Source: Erythroxylum novogranatense (lineage: Eukaryota; Streptophyta; Magnoliopsida; Malpighiales; Erythroxylaceae). From it: 64,000 bases of DNA. Under the pieces are notes generated by a model that ran no database searches, was not told the DNA's origin, and saw only the letters and a program-made list of their open reading frames with translations. A program made the position numbers and the translations under genes. The DNA is taken from assembly GCA_029891385.1 (NCBI GenBank), contig CM057224.1, forward strand, positions 34,229,005 to 34,293,004. The letters are read 5' to 3'. The number at the start of each line of letters is the position of its first letter. Position 1 is the first letter of the stretch. Below are positions 35,461 through 48,247 of the stretch, in pieces.

Positions 35461-36388
35461 TATGCCAAGTTATGCCAAATTTATGAAGGATGTTCTATCA
35501 AAAAAGAGAAGGCTTGGAGATCATGAAACGGTGGACTTGACGGAAGAATGTAGTGCGATACTACAAAAGAAGCTCCCACCAAAACTCAAGGATCCTGGAA
35601 GTTTTACAATTCCATGTGTAATTGTCACACAAATTTTCGGTAAGGCTCTTTGTGATCTTGGTGCTTCCATTAATTTAATGCCCATCTCATTTTGGGAAAT
35701 TAGGCATGGGAGATGTAATTAAACCAACTTCGGTGAGACTACAATTGGCCGATTGTTCCATTATCCATCCATGGGGAATTCTTGAAGATGTGCTAGTCAA
35801 GGTGGATAAGTTCATTTTTCCAGCAGATTTTATAGTCTGTGACATTGAAGAAGATGTAGAGGTACCTATCATTTTGGGACGACCATTCCTAGCCACAGGT
35901 AGAGTTCTCATCGATGTTGAAAAAGGAGAACTTACCATGAGAGTAAATGGAGAAGAGGTAACCTTTAGCATTTTTTTTCTTCTATGAAATTTCCAAATGA
36001 AAAATGTTATGCAATTTCTTCAACCAGGGCAATTTTAAATGACTCAACTATGAATGCTCTAACTGATGATCCTTTGGCAGCTGCTTTAACAACATTTAAT
36101 GAGTTTGATGAAGAAGAAATTCTCGAATACATTAACTTGTTAGACTCAGGTTCATCTCTAAGACCATTTAGACAAGTTATAAAGCCATTGAACAATTTCA
36201 AGGATGAAGTAGCAACCTTCAATCGAAGTACCTCCGGAGTTAGAACTTAAGCAACTTCCTCATCACCTGAAGTATGCTTACTTAGGTGAGAACTCCACCC
36301 TTCCTGTTATTGTTTCCACAGAACTAACTAATGTGCAGGAAGAGAAGCTACTTCGTGTTTTGAAAGGACACAAAAGAGCAATCGGTTG
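35461..36388 (+). pseudogene. pro-pol: Athila-type protease and start of RT, cut by element A
   Basis: From 35462 the frame shifts by one relative to gag and encodes the aspartic protease, with catalytic motif [11 protein letters not shown] at about 35655. After another shift near 35695 come the segments ending in [20 protein letters not shown] (about 35870). Further shifts occur at the T-run near 35970 and near 36225. The last codons (KGHKRAIG, ending about 36385) are the N-terminal edge of RT and continue at 60493 with WTIADIKGISP once element A is removed. Confidence 0.85.
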
Positions 36389-36451
36389 TGTAACATCCCA
36401 TCTCCGATGGGAAGGGTATTTTAGTAAATTGGGACGGGTCAGGAGTATTAA
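36389..36451 (+). repeat. Element A 5' LTR, first 63 bp
   Basis: This is identical to the start of the 3' LTR (56314 onward: TGTAACATCCCATCTCCG...), ending in ATTAA (36447-36451), which is the TSD of element B. Confidence 0.9.
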
Positions 36452-36907
36452 TGTAACACCCCACACCCGTAAGACCCAAACCCGATATCGTTGGTGATAT
36501 CCGAGTCCGTGTCCCACGAGAGTGGCGTACTACATCAGTCGATTTAAAATTCAGTATACACTTTTTTTCTTTTTGGAGCCATTAACTCCACGTTCACACG
36601 GCAAACACAGTAAGTAAATAAAATCCGTGTTTAATATAAACCAGTTTCAGTTATTACAGTCATCCAGTAATAATTACAATCAGTCAATGCAGTAAAATAT
36701 TACTACCACAATGGCTCAGTAAAAAATACAATGCCTTGTTATACAGTAATTGCGGAATACAGTTTACTAAGACACTAATGCAGACACGGACTGATCCCGA
36801 CCTCTAACCTTTACTCGTCTGATGAGACATACTCCGTGTCAGCCGGGTATTCTTCAGACCTGAAAAATAAACGCAAATTTTGGGTGAGTTTTGCGAACTC
36901 GGTGAGA

Positions 36908-36924
36908 AACCATCATCGATGGTT
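36908..36924. other. Conserved 17-nt stem-loop, element B 3' LTR
   Basis: AACCATCATCGATGGTT forms a 7-bp stem with a 3-nt loop. The same element is found at 13481, 44525, 51926 and 60063, always 410-460 bp from the LTR's 3' end and next to 'gagttcgcaaaactcaccca'. Confidence 0.75.
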
Positions 36925-37124
36925 CACTCAATTCATGCATGTTCAATCGACTTGCCAAATATCACATCGAACACAGTTCACAAATGTAATCTCAAATAGT
37001 ACATACCATTACATTTCACAAATGTAAGGCGACGCCTTTCATACAATCCAAATTCAATCATACCATATATGCAATGCACATGAGACCCTTTCCATTTCAT
37101 TACGTTGTTGTGACTGTGCGCTGG

Positions 37125-37605
37125 CGCCCCAATGAACGGCACATTGCGTTGAGCGGTGGCTTCAAACATTGGGCTTGAAGCCGATACATTGAGCTGCTGG
37201 GCTCTGAATACGTTGGACTGAGGTCACATGCGTTGGTGAAAGCTCTCACATCGTTAGGCGTGATATGCCCCGATCGGTGTCGCTCGATCCTGTTGCCTTT
37301 ATCGATCATGTCCTTATGCATGAATGCATATGTTCCAATTTTCATTTACGATTATTTCTATCACTTACATTCAATGCCATTTCCCATTTCCTCGGACCTT
37401 GGTCCGATTTCAATCATATATTTTCCAATTTATTCGTCATACCATATCGCATTTACAAATACATCCCATGTATCGAGACGATAATTAACACCGATATCAA
37501 TCCTATTTCCTCGGACCTTTGGTCCGAGATCTCCAATGTAAACATTCATAAACAACACACACAAGTAGCACCGTTATCTCATTCCCAATATTTGAACACC
37601 TATGG
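37125..37605 (-). other. Short-hairpin run, element B 3' LTR
   Basis: Inverted repeats include TCGGACCttGGTCCGA (about 37400), TCGGACCtttGGTCCGA (about 37515), a GGACC/GGTGTTC pair near 37595, and a denser group with GGGCTTGAAGCC-type stems at 37160-37250. The order matches elements A and the solo LTR. Confidence 0.65.
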
Positions 37606-38159
37606 TCCAAATCAATCAAAGTCAAACACACATATACCCATCCATTATCTCCACATGGCATAATCGCGAAATATTAAACACATAAAAAAATTGAGAAACC
37701 ATCTAGGTTACTCACCTATTGCTTCCGAGCTAATGCCGGAAAACCTCTGTGACGTCGGTCAATCGACGCTCCAATTGGACCTCTATATGAATCAGAAAAA
37801 GTACGAGTCACTAAATATGAAATTTGTACTCATGTTGATGAGATATGCATGTTCATGAATTCCCGGTCCTAATTTAATATTTTTCCATAATAAAATTCTA
37901 TCAAAAATTAGAAATCCATAGGCGCTGACGGTGCGCAATTCGGACCTCTATAGGTCCCAAATTAAATAAAACAGTGTTTACATGTTCCGTCAATAGGGGC
38001 TACGTCAAATTCCCGTCTAAAAATTCCCGTTTTCTCATAATATGAAATTAAATATTCAACAAATCCGATGCCTCTGGAATCAGGTCAATCGGACGTCGGA
38101 CGGGAAAGAAATTGACAAATGAACAATCGTACCATTTAATACCAAATAAAAATTCAAAA

Positions 38160-38315
38160 ATAAATAACAAGGAATAGCCAGGCGCCTGCCTCATGAGGCG
38201 AGATGCCGCCTCCCTCGGCGAAAATCGCCTCACTCCGTCGCGAGGGCGAGGCGTCGCCCTCGCGACCTGTCTCTTCGGATCTCGCCCTCGCGAGATGGCG
38301 AGTTCCCACTCCTTC
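38160..38315. other. GC-rich hairpin island, element B 3' LTR
   Basis: The core is a perfect 13-bp stem: GTCGCGAGGGCGA (38237-38249), loop GGCG, then TCGCCCTCGCGAC (38254-38266). Further CTCGCC/GGCGAG inverted repeats lie on both sides. Confidence 0.8.
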
Positions 38316-40636
38316 TGCTTGCCTATTTTTTTCCAGATTTAAAACTTAATTTCCATCCACTCTAACTTTTAGCACACAAATCAGAAAAATACCCACTATA
38401 CCTCATTGGAAAGCTTATGAAAAGCTCTACAATTCTCTAGAAGACCATAAAAATCAATTCCAACCCTAAGGATGTCAAATAATCCATCAAACCTTCTGCT
38501 TTCACAATTTCCCTCAACACAGGGCAGTACATTTACAATTTCATAACTCACTGATTCCTTAGTAATAAATTACCACAAAAATATGCTTAATAAGTTCACA
38601 ATGTCCTCTACAACTTTCATGAACAATCCAAAATCAAATTCTATTTCTAAACCAGTCAATTAATTCATTTAATGTCACTGTCCCTGAAATCCTTCAATTT
38701 GGGCAGTAACCTTACAAGAGGCATAACTTCCAGTATACAAGTCAATAAATTCAGAACTTTACATCCCTATAAAGATAACATCATAAAATTCATTTTTCAT
38801 GAAGCACTCAACACCCAATTCGATCTCTAACAATTTCAAAATTGTTATGGAAGTTTCTGTTATCATCAGTCACTCATAACCTAATGTAGGGTCAGGTTTT
38901 GAAAAATCATAACTCCCAATTCTGACTTCTAAAAATTACAAACCATATGTCATTTTCAAGGTAATCTTTTCCTCTACAACTTTTCAGAAGCTCACTCACA
39001 CCAGTTCAGTCCACTTAAAATGTTAAAATTGCCTCCAATCAGTACACTCACAAAATCACACTTAAACTAGGTTTCATCCAAAATACTCAAAACCAGCCAT
39101 TAGTAATCAATTCATATCTCCCAATACACAATTCTAAAAATAACAAGATCAGTAGCAATGGAAAGATAATCAAATATGCTACAACTTCCATGAAGACCAT
39201 TCTCCCTAATTCCATCTCAATTAATTCATAAAAATCAGTAAAACTCAGATGTCATGGTTGCAGTTACTGTTCACAGGCAATGGAACAGTAACTTTCCATG
39301 CAAAATTTCACCCTTCTATCATTGAAATTCAACAACACCTATTCCACACTAAATTAAAGCCAACATCCCAAAGTTTCAGTGGCCACTAACCTTACCTCAT
39401 TTACATTTCTACACAATAAGTTATGAATAAAACAGTAACATCAATTATAATTCCAACTTTCCAGATTTAAGGTTAACCTTAGTTCACCCACTTCTAATTC
39501 CTTTTTCACATCACTAGACATCAAAATAAATACAAATAAAATATTACTCCAGTCACACATATACTAGGGTTAATACTGAAAAATTTACAGCATTAAATTC
39601 CTCAATTCAAAAACTCAATTAATTATCCATAATCAATTCAAAATCAAACCATATCATTACTTTCAATTCAGTCATCACTTAGCTTTATGCCCCTTATTTT
39701 AAATCATAATAATCAACACTTTAATGTCTACATGAACCTTATACATGCTTTAAATCCTTATATTAACTACCCCCATACTATCATGACATTTATTTCCATG
39801 TAAAAATACATTTAAAGATCAAAACTTAAGGAAAACTTACCAAATCAAAACCTCCTTCAAACCTTCAACAATCACTCTCCAACTTCTACACCTAAGTACC
39901 AACCTCCTTCCCTTCTCAAATATGCTCAAAACTCATCTTCTAGCTTTGATGGATTTCTAGATGATAGCTTGAAGTTGTGGAGAAAGTAGAAAGAAGAGTA
40001 AAATTTTCTATGTACATGTAAAGTAGAAGTGTGTTTCGGGTAAGAACATTGATGAAGAATTGATGAAGATTTTATCCTCCTTTCCTTTTAAACACATACA
40101 CATCCGTAGGCATTGAGAGGTGCATTTATTGTCACTTTATAAATGGCAAAATACCATTGGTTACTTTGTATTTGGAAAGTCAAAATAGTCATTTAATAAT
40201 CCAGTCCAAAATTTTACTCCATTCAACTCCAATGACCCTACTTTCAGTCCCAAAATAATATACCCCATATTACTGTGCCATTGGGTAGCGATTTTTGCTA
40301 CCGAGAAACTACCGGTTCGCCAATTGGCGATTTTACCGGTCCGGGAATTGTCTCCGGAAAATTCCAGAAAAATTCCTAAAAATTCCTAAAAATCGAAAAC
40401 GCTAAACAGCGCACTCAAAATAATTTTTTCAAATCCCATAACCACGTTAATCACAATAAAATACCGTTAGGCCCAATTACCGGGAATATCATGAATGCAT
40501 TTACCGTAATTCCATGTACACGATTGATACTGTGTATCAATCCTATTATGCACGAACAGTACTAATTATTCCTTACCAATCTCATCCTATGCCAATTTTA
40601 CTATTTTACCCTTCCAGGAGGGGGTGGGATGTTACA

Positions 40637-40651
40637 ATTCTCCCCTCCTTA
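40637..40651 (-). other. Element B polypurine tract
   Basis: The complement reads AAGGAGGGGAGAAT, directly before the 3' LTR, and is preceded on the minus strand by 'gaatttcgaggacgaaattc', the block that overlaps the end of pol in coding Tekay elements. Confidence 0.85.
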
Positions 40652-43600
40652 TAAGAATTTCGTCCTCGAAATTCTCAGTCAACGATTCCTATGACAGGAA
40701 TCATATGATTCTTCATATCCCATATACTTTTCCACTTAATGATCCACTTTTGGAGTGATCGCAGTAATCACTCTCAATCAGCACTCGATTCTTATGGCTA
40801 ACTCATTATCACTTAGTACAGTAAACGGATTTGACAAGACTATCAGTTGACGATCTCATTTTTCTTAGCTATCTCACTTACCATTTCTAGAATTGTCACT
40901 ACCTTTGGTTTCGATATTTAACTCAGTTCAGTATTTTCAAACCTATTCACTTATCACATTTTATTCCTCTAATACCTTTTTCCCCAATGTTATATAGTCC
41001 AACTTATGTTCCAATGAGTGCGTCTCCATTTCTTTGATATCTCTCTTTAATCACGTCAGGGACGATTTATATTCCTTTGGTACCAATACAGTGACATTTA
41101 ACTCCACTTCACTATAATCAGTAACAACGTATCTAATGCAGTCACTTATCATATGCCATTCACTTTATGTTCAAATTCGATTCTTGTAAGACACTTCACT
41201 GTTCTATAGTGTTCACACACTTCATCCGGATATACAGTTTACTCTATCTCATTTGTCCGATCCGATTCCACTTTAACTAACCATGCAGGCTTCCTAAGTC
41301 ACTTTCCTTTTTCTCACACATTTTAGTCTCAAACCCATTATGGTCTTTAACTCCCAAAGAGGCAATCATGCGATGTAACAAGATATATTTTCCAGTGAAT
41401 CAAAGCTCTATAACACGACCATAATCAAACCTTTTTCCCATTGGACATTCAACCTATAATCACTTGAGCCAAGAACTACTTCGTTCTATACCTACAATTA
41501 CGCAATTTCACGTTTCAAATATGCTAGAATGTCTAACTTTGACTGTTCACTATAGTTTTCCAATTCCATGGGTATATTCAAACTCATCATAAAAAAAATT
41601 CCCCCTTTACTTTCTGCACTCTTAACCTTTCTTATCACTATTTTTACAACTTCAATATTCCAGAAACACTTCACAATTACCCATAATCTGCTTGACACTC
41701 ATTGAAAATCCCAATATCTGTAATTGATCTGTTCATTGCTTCAATCATGAGAATGGCACTAATACCCTTTTATCACAGTCAGTTCAATTTATTTCATACC
41801 CATTCAACATATTACCGCAGTTCAATACTCACTGCCCACTCTTCCAATGTATGTATATCATCAGTATCAGATTCCTCAATTAGTCCCATCGTTCTTTTCA
41901 CTTTTCACTGTTCAACACTTCTAAACACATTCTGTCTCTGTGATCAGTTACTACCATTGTTTACCTCGCATAAATCCCTACTAGGGTCTTATTGACTTTA
42001 CCGTACATCTTTTACCCTTTTCATTAAGTCTACAATGAGTGTATCTACAATTTCTTTATGAAGGTGTCACTACATCACCTCATTGTCAGTTTCCTTTTTT
42101 GACCCTCTTGTCTCTATTCAGTTACTTTTTTCATTTTCTCTTCTCATTTGTTTTCATATCATTCCTATCAACATATGTTAATACCTTGTCATCTATATTT
42201 AAACCTCCAAAAATTTTCCATTTTATTTTAGTATCTCTCTTCTCAGTTCGGGACTCTTTTATTTTCCGTTTCAAATCTAGATTCCTCAACAGTTTTACAT
42301 CATAACTGGAGATCGATTCACTTCACATTGCAATAGAATCACCTCAAATTAAAATCTCACTCATATGTAATTCTTTACATTTCTGTACATACAATGCAGA
42401 TAATCTCAGCAGTATGAGCTAGGACCCAATTTCACTTTTAATTTTGTCCCTACTTCTATCCATTTGACCATTCGTCTTGATACCATCTTTATACGGTTCA
42501 CGAAAGTCTCCTCAATCAATGATTATTCCTAATCGCTTTTCAATCCTTCTTCACTATACGTACAATCTCAATCAAGACACTCTTATGTCTTCATTTAACA
42601 GATCAGAACATTCCTTTCGCGAAGGTTCCTTGTGACAGTCACTTAAACACTTTCTTTACCACTTATTTAGTTATCTATACCAGAATCACTTTTCAGTTCC
42701 TCTCATACAGGTACACTCAGTCCACCTTTGTCTTACTTTAACCTCTTAAGAACTTCACACTTATAATCACTCTAAACATTTACCGCTCATTTTCTCTATG
42801 ATTTCCATATATCTGTCACATACATTTCATTAATCACAATCAACATTACCGTCCAATAGATATCCCTAACAGTAAATTGACTTAAATACAATAACTCTTT
42901 TCATACACCACTATTGTGGTTTCATTCATTTCAAGATCTTTATTTCATTCTCACCATATCATTAAACCGTATGTCTTATTCCCCTATCCGTTACGTGCAA
43001 CTTGACCTTGTAAGGTCATAACAATTTGGCTTATCATCTTATGATCTTTATTCCTATTTTTTTTTATTCTGTTTTCTGCTACTTATCTTCTATTTTCCTC
43101 AAACAGTCTATAATCGGGTGTTCACAATCCCCAATACCGACAAAGTCGTTGATACTACTCCATTTTATCTCTATCTATATACCTATCCATTTACCAATTT
43201 TGTGTCCATATACACCTAATTCAGTATTTCTCGATACACCATCAGTAGAAATCATCTGTCTGTCTTTTTCCTTTACGATTTTATCATACGAATTTCCAAA
43301 CTCGAAGCACAATAATCACCTAACAATTTCAGTCTCAAACTTATGCGGTCTAGTTCATAACCATTTCCCGAATTCATTTCAGTCTATCTGTACACTTTTA
43401 CCTCACTCTAATAGGCACTGAACATCTTACTTTTTCGATTCTTTCAGTTCTCGATAAACCGTTCTGATACTCTATTGAGCTTCTTTCCATATCATCATCT
43501 GCTTATAATATTTACTGATCTCCAATTCGAATACCGTGAATCAAGATATGCCCGATTGGACCATCTACGTTTTACTCAATTCCAATATTTCCCCTTTCAT

Positions 43601-44048
43601 GACATATACGGTCAGAACTGTAATTACCTAACCCTCCCGGGCTTTTAATTTCACTTAGATCTACTATAACCAATATGCTTCCCATATCTCTAATGGACCT
43701 CTCCAAGTTCTCAACATCTGTATTCAATTTAATTTAGAAATTCTTAATTAGTCTAGGCCAACACACACATTCATTACGCTATCACATATGAGGGTTTCTA
43801 ACCCAGTACAATATCAACCTTCTTATCCATTTTTCCTTTATCCTTTCCTAATTGATTATCCCCTTTTAGGGATTTTCACTCTAATCCAGTCTCACTCTTC
43901 TCTCACTTAGTCACTTGACACTTATGCACCCTTAGACTTTATCCTCGTGCGATTCTGACTAGGGATCAGTTACCACGGTCTGCAACGACACGACTCAAAT
44001 GCATGCAACCTATGTTCCAAACTGTGCCCAGATACATTACGTACTACT
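40652..44048 (-). other. Element B internal region, noncoding
   Basis: About 3.4 kb contains no recognisable Gag, RT, integrase or chromodomain sequence in any frame; the longest frame is about 130 codons and low-complexity. Its first ~100 bp next to the primer site are homologous to the start of element A's internal region ('atgcatttgagtcgtgtcg' against 'gtgcatttaagtcatgtca' at 52424), so A and B share an internal leader. Confidence 0.7.
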
Positions 44049-44062
44049 GGGCTCTGATACCA
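44049..44062 (-). other. Element B primer-binding site
   Basis: The complement reads TGGTATCAGAGCCC, an intact tRNA-Met site, separated from the 5' LTR by six bases. Confidence 0.9.
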
Positions 44063-44068
44063 CCTAAA

Positions 44069-47000
44069 TGTAACACCCCACACTCCACACCCGTAAGACC
44101 CGAACCCGATATCGTTGGTGATATCCGAGTCCGTGTCCCACGAGTGGCGTCTACATCGATCGATTTAAAATTCAGTATACACTTTTTTTCTTTTGGAGCC
44201 ATTAACTCCACGTTCACACGGCAAACACAGTAAGTAAATAAAATCCGTGTTTAATATAAACCGATTTCAGTTATTACGGTCATCCAAGAATAATTACAAT
44301 CGATCAATGCGGTAAAATATTACTACCACAATGGCTCGATAAAAAATACAATGCCTTGTTATACGATAATTGCGAATACGGTTTACTAAGACACTAATGC
44401 GATACGGACTGATCCCGACCTCTAACCTTTACTCGTCTACGAGACATACTCCGTGTCAGCAGGGGTATTCTTGAGACCTGAAAAATAAGCGCAAATTTTG
44501 GGTGAGTTTTGCGAACTCGGTGAAAACCATCATCGATGGTTCACTCAATTCATGCATGTTCAATCGACTTGCCAAATATCACATACGAACACAGTTCACA
44601 AATGTAATCTCAAATAGTACATACCATTACATTTCACAAATGTAAGGCGTATCGCCTTTCATACAATCAAATTCAATCATACCATATATGCAATGCACAT
44701 GAGACCCTTTCCATTTTCATTACGTTGTTGTGACCGTGCTTTGGCTGTCGATGAACGGGCACATTGCGTTGAGCGGTGGCTCACAAACATTGGGCTTGAA
44801 GCCACGATACATTGAGCTGCGGCTCTGAATACGTTGGACTGAGGTCACATGCGTTGGTGAAAGCTCTCACATCGTTAGGCGTGATATGCCCGATCTGATG
44901 GTCGCTCCATCCAACCGCCTTTATCGATCATGTCCTTATGCATGAATGCATATGTTCCAATTTTCATTTACGATTATTTCTATCACTTACATTCAATGCC
45001 ATTTCCATTTCCTCGGACCTTGGTCCGTATTTCAATCATATATTTTTCCAATTTATTCGTCATACCATATCGCATTTACGGTCACATCCATGTATCGAGA
45101 CAGATAATTAACACCGATATCAATCCCTATTTCCTCGGACCTTTGGTCCGAGATCTCAATGTAAACATTCATAAACAGTCACACAAGTAGCACCGTTATC
45201 TCATTCCCAATATTTGAGACACCTATGGTCCAAATCAATCAAAGTCAAACACACATATACCCATCCATTATCTCCACATGGCATAATCGCGAAATATTAA
45301 ACACATAAAAATTGAGAAACCATCTAGGTTACTCACCTATTGCTTCCGAGCTAATGCTTGGAAAACCTCTGTGACGTCGGTCAATCGACGCTCCAATTGG
45401 ACCTCTATATGAATCAGAAAAAGTACGAGTCACTAAATATGAAATTTGTACTCATGTTGATGAGATATGCATGTTCATGAATTCCCGGTCCTAATTTAAT
45501 ATTTTTCCATAATAAAATTCTATCAAAAATTAGAAATCCATAGGCGCTGACGGTGCGCAATTCGGACCTCTATAGGTCCCAAATTAAATAAAACAGTGTT
45601 TACATGTTCCGTCAATAGGGGCTACGTCAAATTCCCGTCTAAAAATTCCCGTTTTCTCATAATATGAAATTAAATATTCAACAAATCCGATGCCTCTGGA
45701 ATCAGGTCAATCGGACGTCGGACGGGAAAGAAATTGACAAATGAACAATCGTACCATTTAATACCAAATAAAAATTCAAAAATAAATAACAAGGAATAGC
45801 CAGGCGCCTGCCTCGCGGGGGCGAGACGCCGCCCTCGCGAGGCGAAATCGCCTCACTCCGTCGCGAGGGCGAGGCGTCGCCCTCGCGACCTGTCTCTTCG
45901 GATCTCGCCCTCGCGAGATGGCGAGTTCCCACTCCTTCTGCTTGCCTATTTTTTTCCAGATTTAAAACTTAATTTCCATCCACTCTAACTTTTAGCACAC
46001 AAATCAGAAAAATACCCACTATACCTCATTGGAAAGCTTATGAAAATCTCTACAATTCTCTAGAAGACCATAAAAATCAATTCCAACCCTAAGGGTGTCA
46101 AATAATCCATCAAACCTTCTGCTTTCACAATTTCCCTCAACACAGGGCAGTACATTTACAATTTCATAACTCACTGATTCCTTAGTAATAAATTACCACA
46201 AAAATATGTTTAATAAGTTCACAATGTCCTCTACAACTTTCATGAACAATCCAAAATCAAATTCTATTTCTAAACCAGTCAATTAATTCATTTAATGTCA
46301 CTGTCCCTGAAATCCTTCAATTTGGGCAGTAACCTTACAAGAGGCATAACTTCCAGTATACAAGTCAATAAATTCAGAACTTTATATCCCTGTAAAGATA
46401 ACATCATAAAATTCATTTTTCATGAAGCACTCAACACCCAATTCGATCTCTAACAATTTCAAAATTGTTATGGAAGTTTCTGTTATCATCAGTCACTCAT
46501 AACCTAATGTAGGGTCAGGTTTTGAAAAATCATAACTCCCAATTCTGACTTCTAAAAATTACAAACCATATGTCATTTTCAAGGTAATCTTTTCCTCTAT
46601 AACTTTTCAGAAGCTCACTCACACCAGTTCAGTCCACTTAAAATGTTAAAATTGCCTCCAATCAGTACACTCACAAAATCACACTTAAACTAGGTTTCAT
46701 CCAAAATACTCAAAACCAGCCATTAGTAATCAATTCATATCTCCCAATACACAATTCTAAAAATAACAAGATCAGTAGCAATGGAAAGATAATCAAATAT
46801 GCTACAACTTCCATGAAGACCATTCTCCCTAATTCCATCTCAATTAATTCATAAAAATCAGTAAAACTCAGATGTCATGGTTGCGGTTACTGTTCACAGG
46901 CAATGGAACAGTAACTTTCCATGCAAAATTTCACCCTTCTATCATTGAAACTCAACAACACCTATTCCACACTAAATTGGAGCCAACATCCCAAAGTTTC

Positions 47001-48247
47001 AGTGGCCACTAACCTTACCTCATTTACATTTCTACACAATAAGTTATGAATAAAACAGTAACATCAATTATAATTCCAACTTTCCAGATTTAAGGTTAAC
47101 CTTAGTTCACCCACTTCTAATTCCTTTTTCACATCACTAGACATCAAAATAAATACAAATAAAATATTACTCCAGTCACACATATACTAGGGTTAATACT
47201 GAAAAATTTACAGCATTAAATTCCTCAATTCAAAAACTCAATTAATTATCCATAATCAATTCAAAATCAAACCATATCATTACTTTCAATTCAGTCATCA
47301 CTTAGCTTTATGCCCCTTATTTTAAATCATAATAATCAACACTTTAATGTCTACATGAACCTTATACATGCTTTAAATCCTTATATTAACTACCCCATAC
47401 TATCATGACATTTATTTCCATGTAAAAATACATTTAAAGATCAAAACTTAAGGAAAACTTACCAAATCAAAACCTCCTTCAAACCTTCAACAATCACTCT
47501 CCAACTTCTACACCTAAGTACCAACCTCCTTCCCTTCTCAAATATGCTCAAAACTCATCTTTTAGCTTTGATGGATTTCTAGATGATAGCTTGAAGTTGT
47601 GGAGAAAGTAGAAAGAAGAGTAAAATTTTCTATGTACATGTAAAGTAGAAGTGTGTTTCGGGTAAGAACATTGATGAAGAATTGATGAAGATTTTATCCT
47701 CCTTTCCTTTTAAACACATACACATCCGTAGGCATTGAGAGGTGCATTTATTGTCACTTTATAAATGGCAAAATACCATTGGTTACTTTGTATTTGGAAA
47801 GTCAAAATAGTCATTTAATAATCCAGGTCAAAATTTTACTCCATTCAACTCCAATGACCCTACTTTCAGTCCCAAAATAATATACCCCATATTCTTGTGC
47901 CATTGGGTAGCGATTTTTGCTACTGAAACTACTGGTTAAGCCAATTGGCGATTTTACGATCAGGGAATTGTCTCCTAAAATTCGAGAAAATTCCTAAAAT
48001 CCTAAAATCGAAAACGCTAAACAAGACTCGAATAATTTTTCAAATCCCATAACCACGTTAATCACAATAAAATACCGTTAGGCCCAATTACCGGGAATAT
48101 CATGAATGCATTTACCGTAATTCCATGTATAGGATTGATACTGTGTATCAATCCTATTATGCACGAACAGTACTAATTATTCCTTACCAATCTCATCCTA
48201 TGCCAATTTTACTATTTTACCCTTCCAGGAGGGGGTGGGATGTTACA
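44069..48247 (-). repeat. Element B 5' LTR
   Basis: This LTR is 4179 bp with the same termini as 36452-40636. It includes the stem-loop at 44525-44541, a hairpin run at 44735-45235, and a GC island at 45800-45940 with the same 13-bp stem (45860-45872 with 45877-45889). Confidence 0.9.

Larger units (their letters stand above)
36452..40636 (-). repeat. Element B 3' LTR
   Basis: This LTR reads TGTAACACCCC at 36452 and GATGTTACA at 40636. It is 4185 bp long and nearly identical to 44069-48247 over most of its length. Differences are clustered in 36540-37300 and 40290-40420. It contains the hairpin run, the 17-nt stem-loop, the GC island and a series of diverged ~170-190 bp modules (38340-39300). 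Confidence 0.9.
36452..48247 (-). mobile_element. Element B: noncoding LTR retrotransposon inside element A's LTR
   Basis: Element B is 11.8 kb on the minus strand, with TSD ATTAA (36447-36451 and 48248-48252). Two direct LTRs of about 4.18 kb flank a 3.43 kb internal region. The primer-binding site (44049-44062) and polypurine tract (40637-40651) agree on orientation. No gag or pol domain is found on either strand, so it fits the class of large non-autonomous LTR derivatives. Its LTRs share module order and termini with element A but are clearly diverged. Confidence 0.9.

Noticed and set aside
43026..43421. 131-codon plus-strand frame in element B's internal region, considered as a captured gene
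   Set aside because: The composition is low-complexity (Ile, Phe, Pro, Ser). It runs against the element's orientation and no motif is recognisable.
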